Position numbers and translations under genes: made by a program
Notes under the pieces: generated by a model
The model's database searches: none
Told to the model about the DNA's origin: nothing
What the model saw: the letters and a program-made list of their open reading frames with translations, nothing else
Assembly (NCBI GenBank): GCA_045810625.1
Contig: JBJMVQ010000049.1
Span: forward strand, 62,001 to 126,000
DNA: 64,000 nt
Source of the DNA: JACQFZ01 sp045810625
GTDB taxonomy: Bacteria > Pseudomonadota > Gammaproteobacteria > Acidiferrobacterales > Sulfurifustaceae
Direction of reading: 5' to 3'
Shown here: one piece after another, positions 61,206 to 64,000 of the stretch
Numbering within the stretch: the stretch's first letter is position 1
Layout: every line of letters starts with the position of its first letter

Positions 61206-61622
61206 CTATACATCCACGACGCACTGAGCCGTCCACGTGCCGTTTTCCTGCGCGACCCGCAGCGCCGTATACGTGGCGGCTTTGACTTCTACCGCCGGCT
61301 GATGGCGCTTGCCGACGACCGGCTCGCCCCACGCAATTCCTTCGAGCCGGTGGTCGTTGATGCGAACCTCGAAGCGGGAGAAGAGGAAATGGCGCGTGGC
61401 CATTTCGTAGATCACGGCGTTGAGCCAATCGACCAGGAGTAGCTCATCGTCGGGCGCGCTGCACTCGAAGGAGACCGGCTCGACCGAGCGCACGTTGGCG
61501 GGATCGGTAATGACGGCGATGAGCGCGAGCGCCGCCTGCTCGAACGCTTCCTCCCGTGTGCGGCCGATGCCGCGCACTCCCATGTCCGCCTCGTGGGCGA
61601 AGTGCTCCCAGCGTCCCTTCAT
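61206..61622 (-). CDS. Archease, RtcB activator
   Basis: A 138-residue product: WEHFAHEADMGVRGIGRTRE at the N-terminus (metal Asp), ALIAVITDPANVRSV, ELLLVDWLNAVIYEMATRHF and the conserved close QCVVDV. Archease speeds RtcB turnover and loading of guanylate. The start at 61622 is chosen because the family begins here; the open frame upstream is non-coding. It lies about 220 bp upstream of rtcB and 92 bp downstream of an acyl-CoA dehydrogenase, all on one strand. Confidence 0.9.
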   Translation of the reverse strand: MKGRWEHFAHEADMGVRGIGRTREEAFEQAALALIAVITDPANVRSVEPVSFECSAPDDELLLVDWLNAVIYEMATRHFLFSRFEVRINDHRLEGIAWGEPVVGKRHQPAVEVKAATYTALRVAQENGTWTAQCVVDV

Positions 61623-61714
61623 GATGCTCAGTATCTCACTGAATACGTCGGCAAGGCACGCGCGCGGGTACCGCCGCGAGGTGATGCGCGGTCGGGAAAC
61701 CGGGCGGCGCATAA

Positions 61715-62872
61715 TCACTTTAGCTTACGTTCGTCCAGGTCGAGCGATCGGCCGATGATCTCTCGCATGATTTCGTTCGAGCCGGCGAGGATTCGGCTCA
61801 CGCGCGCGTCGGTGTACATGCGCGAGATGCGGTACTCGTCCATATAGCCGGCGCCGCCGTGCAATTGCACGCACTCATCCATCACCCGGTTTTCGAGCTC
61901 TGTCGTGAGAAGCTTCGCCTTGGAAGCGGTAACCGGGTCGAGGCGGCCCGCGTTGTGCTCGATCACGCATTGATCGACGTAGAGCTGAATCGCGTCGAGT
62001 TGCGCGCGCATGTCGGCCATGCGGAAGCGCAAATCCTGGAAGGTGCCGATGGGTCGGCCGAAGGCCTTGCGCTCTTTTACGTACCGGAGTGTCAGGTCGA
62101 ACGCGCATTGCGCGTGCGCGATCGAGCCGGCCGAGGTAATGAGACGCTCTTCGGCGAGAAACGTCGTGAGGTAGTGAAAACCTTTGACCGGGTCGGCGAG
62201 CACATTGGTTTTCGGCACTTTCACATTCGAGAAGAACAGCTCGGACGTGTCCTGCGCCTTCAGCCCCATCTTCTTGAGGTTGCGTCCGCGCTCGAAGCCC
62301 GGCATCCCGCGCTCGACCAGGAACAAACCCAGGCCGTGCGAGCGCGCGGGATCGGTGCGCGCGACGACGATGATCAGATCGGCGATCTGGCCGTTCGAGA
62401 TGTACGTCTTCGAGCCGTTGAGGAGCCAATGATCGCCCCGGTCTTCCGCGCGCGTTTTGATGCCGGAGAGATCGCTGCCGGCGTCGGGCTCGGTCATCGC
62501 GATGCCGAGAATCATTTCTCCCGCCGCGCACTTCGGAAGGATGCGCGCTTTTTGTTCTTCGGTACCCAGGTGCCCGATGTACGGCGCGACCAGGCGCGAG
62601 TGCAGCGTCATGAAAAAGCCGCGCTCCCCGTACCAGTTGTTCTCTTCGATCAGAATCTGCTCGTAGCGAAAATCGTTGACGCCGCTGCCGCCGTACTTCT
62701 CGTCCGCCCACATGAGCAGATAACCCAGCTGGCCGGCTTTGCGAAACGCATCGCGGTCGACGAATCCCTGATCGCACCAGCGCTCGCTGTTCGGGCCGAT
62801 CTCGGTTTGAAAAAAGCGACGCGCGGACTCGCGGAATTGTTCGTGCTCGGGTTCGAAGATGTGGCGGCGCAT
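61715..62872 (-). CDS. Acyl-CoA dehydrogenase, long-chain type
   Basis: A 385-residue acyl-CoA dehydrogenase. MRRHIFEPEHEQFRESARRF opens the protein; the flavin site is IAMTEPDAGSDLSGIKTRAE, then NGSKTYISNGQIADLIIVVA, YVKERKAFGRPIGTFQDLRF and the C-terminal LHGGAGYMDEYRISRMYTDA followed by ARVSRILAGSNEIMREIIGR. It dehydrogenates fatty acyl-CoA with FAD and passes electrons to ETF. The start at 62872 suits the family; a Met 13 codons upstream is less likely. The thiolase gene is upstream on the same strand, separated by a block of repeats. Confidence 0.88.
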   Translation of the reverse strand: MRRHIFEPEHEQFRESARRFFQTEIGPNSERWCDQGFVDRDAFRKAGQLGYLLMWADEKYGGSGVNDFRYEQILIEENNWYGERGFFMTLHSRLVAPYIGHLGTEEQKARILPKCAAGEMILGIAMTEPDAGSDLSGIKTRAEDRGDHWLLNGSKTYISNGQIADLIIVVARTDPARSHGLGLFLVERGMPGFERGRNLKKMGLKAQDTSELFFSNVKVPKTNVLADPVKGFHYLTTFLAEERLITSAGSIAHAQCAFDLTLRYVKERKAFGRPIGTFQDLRFRMADMRAQLDAIQLYVDQCVIEHNAGRLDPVTASKAKLLTTELENRVMDECVQLHGGAGYMDEYRISRMYTDARVSRILAGSNEIMREIIGRSLDLDERKLK

Positions 62873-62888
62873 TGTTTTACGAAGTTTC

Positions 62889-62967
62889 ACCGCAGAGGAC
62901 GCGGAGGACACAGATCACTTCTCGTTTTACCTACTTTCCGCTCTTCGTCCTCTGTGTCCTCTGCGGT
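62889..62967. repeat. Inverted-repeat element A (GCAGAGGAC type)
   Basis: Arms ACCGCAGAGGAC (62889-62900) and GTCCTCTGCGGT (62956-62967) with a second matching pair GAGGACACAGA/TCTGTGTCCTC inside. Such GCAGAGGA-rich palindromes are widespread in proteobacterial intergenic DNA. The left arm lies just before the acyl-CoA dehydrogenase start. Confidence 0.85.
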
Positions 62968-62973
62968 TGGTAT

Positions 62974-63058
62974 ATGTAGGGTGGGTTGAGCGAAGCGAAA
63001 CCCGCCGAAATATCATTCTGTTGGGTTACGCCGCTCACGCGGCTAACCCAACCTACAT
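62974..63058. repeat. Inverted-repeat element B (GTAGGGTGGGTT type)
   Basis: Arms ATGTAGG..GGGTT (from 62974) and AACCCAACCTACAT (to 63058) enclose GGGTTACGCCGCTCACGCGG. This is the common intergenic G-T-A-G-G-G-T-G-G-G-T-T repeat of Beta- and Gammaproteobacteria. It starts 7 bp after element A. Confidence 0.85.
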
Positions 63059-63078
63059 CAAATTGAACGATCAACGCG

Positions 63079-63158
63079 CTTCGACAAGCTCAGCGCGAAC
63101 GGTTCCTTACTTCAAGGGCCGTTCGGTTTAAGGGCCGTTCGGTCTGAGCCTGTCGAAG
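63079..63158. repeat. Inverted-repeat element C (TTCGACAAGCTCAG type), with internal direct repeat
   Basis: Arms begin CTTCGACAAGCTCAGCGCGA (63079) and end CTGAGCCTGTCGAAG (63158). A direct duplication of AAGGGCCGTTCGGT lies inside it (63114-63143). This is another dispersed repeat known in Betaproteobacteria, 20 bp after element B. Confidence 0.85.
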
Positions 63159-63164
63159 ACCGTC

Positions 63165-64000
63165 TTACAACCGCTCGATAATCGTCACGTTCGCCATGCC
63201 GCCGCCTTCGCACATCGTCTGCAGGCCCCAGCGCTTGTTGCGATGATGCAGCGCGTGCACGAGTGTCGTCATGAGCTTGGTGCCGCTCGCGCCGAGCGGG
63301 TGGCCGAGTGCGATGGCGCCGCCGTTGACGTTCAGCTTCTCCGGATCCGCGCCGGTTTCCTTGAGCCACGCGAGCGGCACGGACGCGAACGCCTCGTTCA
63401 CTTCGAAGAGATCGATATCGCTGATGTTCATGCCGGCTTTCTTGAGGGCGCGCTTGGTCGCGGGGATCGGCGCTTCGAGCATGATGACGGGATCGTGTCC
63501 GATCACCGACATGTGATGAATGCGCGCGAGCGGTTTGACGCCGAGCGCCTTGAGCCCTTTCTCGTTCACGATCATCACGCCCGACGCGCCGTCGCAGATC
63601 TGGCTCGACGTCGCGGCCGTGATGCGGCCGCCTTCCGCGAGGAGCTTCACGCCGCGGATCGCGTCGAGGTTGGCGTCGAAGCGAATGCCCTCGTCGACCT
63701 TGTGGATCGTCTTCGAGCCGTCCGGCAGCGTGACCTCGATCGGTACGATTTCGCGCTGAAATCGCCCGGTTTCGGTCGCGTCAATCGCACGCTTGTGCGA
63801 AATATAGGCGTATTGATCGAGCGCCTCTCTCTCCAGCTCGAATTTCTTCGCCATCATCTCCGCGCCCAAGAACTGACTGAATTGAATCTCCGGGTAGCGG
63901 CTCTCCATCCGCGGACTCTTCGGTTTGCCGAGTCCGTTTTGCGCCGGCAGCGTCGAGGACGTACCCATCGGGACGCGCGTCATCGATTCGACGCCGGCGG
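63165..64000 (-). CDS. Thiolase (acetyl-CoA acyltransferase), 5' part outside the window
   Basis: The frame continues past the window end, so about the C-terminal 278 residues are visible. They contain the central region (MAKKFELEREALDQYAYISH, SSQICDGASGVMIVNEKG), then SDIDLFEVNEAFASVPLAWL, the catalytic His in NVNGGAIALGHPLGASGTKL and the C-terminal Cys in QTMCEGGGMANVT. The N-terminal nucleophilic Cys lies beyond the window. It cleaves 3-ketoacyl-CoA in beta-oxidation or condenses acyl-CoAs. With the acyl-CoA dehydrogenase downstream it suggests a fatty-acid or related degradation unit. Confidence 0.9.
   Translation of the reverse strand, partial: AGVESMTRVPMGTSSTLPAQNGLGKPKSPRMESRYPEIQFSQFLGAEMMAKKFELEREALDQYAYISHKRAIDATETGRFQREIVPIEVTLPDGSKTIHKVDEGIRFDANLDAIRGVKLLAEGGRITAATSSQICDGASGVMIVNEKGLKALGVKPLARIHHMSVIGHDPVIMLEAPIPATKRALKKAGMNISDIDLFEVNEAFASVPLAWLKETGADPEKLNVNGGAIALGHPLGASGTKLMTTLVHALHHRNKRWGLQTMCEGGGMANVTIIERL

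Noticed and set aside
1..64000. Prophage, insertion sequence or integrative element
   Set aside because: No integrase, transposase, phage structural gene or flanking tRNA is seen. The AT-rich island at 31.3-33.9 kb lacks recognisable ends.

Overview
The window reads as chromosomal DNA from a high-G+C Gram-negative bacterium, most likely a betaproteobacterium (Burkholderiales-like). The reasons are lipoprotein and Sec signals, a chemoreceptor tip sequence typical of Betaproteobacteria, a PP2C/kinase fusion beside a formate/nitrite channel, PaiB, MddA, RtcB/archease and many acyl-CoA enzymes. That placement is inference: there is no rRNA or other phylogenetic marker here, and I saw no tRNA, CRISPR array, transposase or integrase. 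A backbone line I counted was 63% G+C, while two lines inside 31.3-33.9 kb were 50%.

Layout. 0-10 kb: small housekeeping and regulatory genes, namely a secreted coiled-coil protein (cut by the window edge), DUF488, PaiB, a CPA2 antiporter, an XRE/MmyB-like regulator and a four-helix membrane protein that share a palindromic operator, DUF72, VOC, and a DUF4166 - DCC - saccharopine-dehydrogenase-like operon closed by a strong terminator. 10-16 kb: methanethiol S-methyltransferase-like MddA, then a TetR-controlled unit encoding a hydrolase-glycosyltransferase fusion and a second hydrolase. 16-31 kb: a coupled pair of small unknown genes, a two-subunit acyl-CoA dehydrogenase, two metallo-beta-lactamase-fold proteins, a methanethiol oxidase/selenium-binding protein, a FocA-type channel with its PP2C-kinase partner, and a CoA-transferase.

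31.3-33.9 kb is an AT-richer island. It holds a GNAT-PIN-PUA-like protein broken by one frameshift and, overlapping its end, an ASCH-domain gene. This is the best candidate for an undescribed nucleic-acid-directed system. 34-49 kb: a CPBP protease, a class C serine hydrolase, a dihydrofolate-reductase-like protein, an SDR, a cNMP-binding protein with a degenerate GGDEF domain, GST, SnoaL and AraC genes, a CHRD protein, another acyl-CoA dehydrogenase, and an ECF sigma factor with a SnoaL tail. Several gene remnants sit between these genes.

49-64 kb: an ArnT-like GT39 with a TVP38-type protein, a very unusual tandem-duplicated chemoreceptor, a lipoprotein, a Baeyer-Villiger-type monooxygenase, a hydrolase, a GlcG/HbpS-like protein, archease with the RNA ligase RtcB, an acyl-CoA dehydrogenase, three different palindromic repeats side by side, and a thiolase cut by the window end.

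How the genes work together: the acyl-CoA dehydrogenases, CoA-transferase, thiolase, monooxygenase and hydrolases suggest breakdown of fatty-acyl, steroid-like or alicyclic substrates. MddA and the methanethiol oxidase are two alternative fates for methanethiol. Short gene remnants and frameshifts between intact genes show a chromosome that is losing genes.
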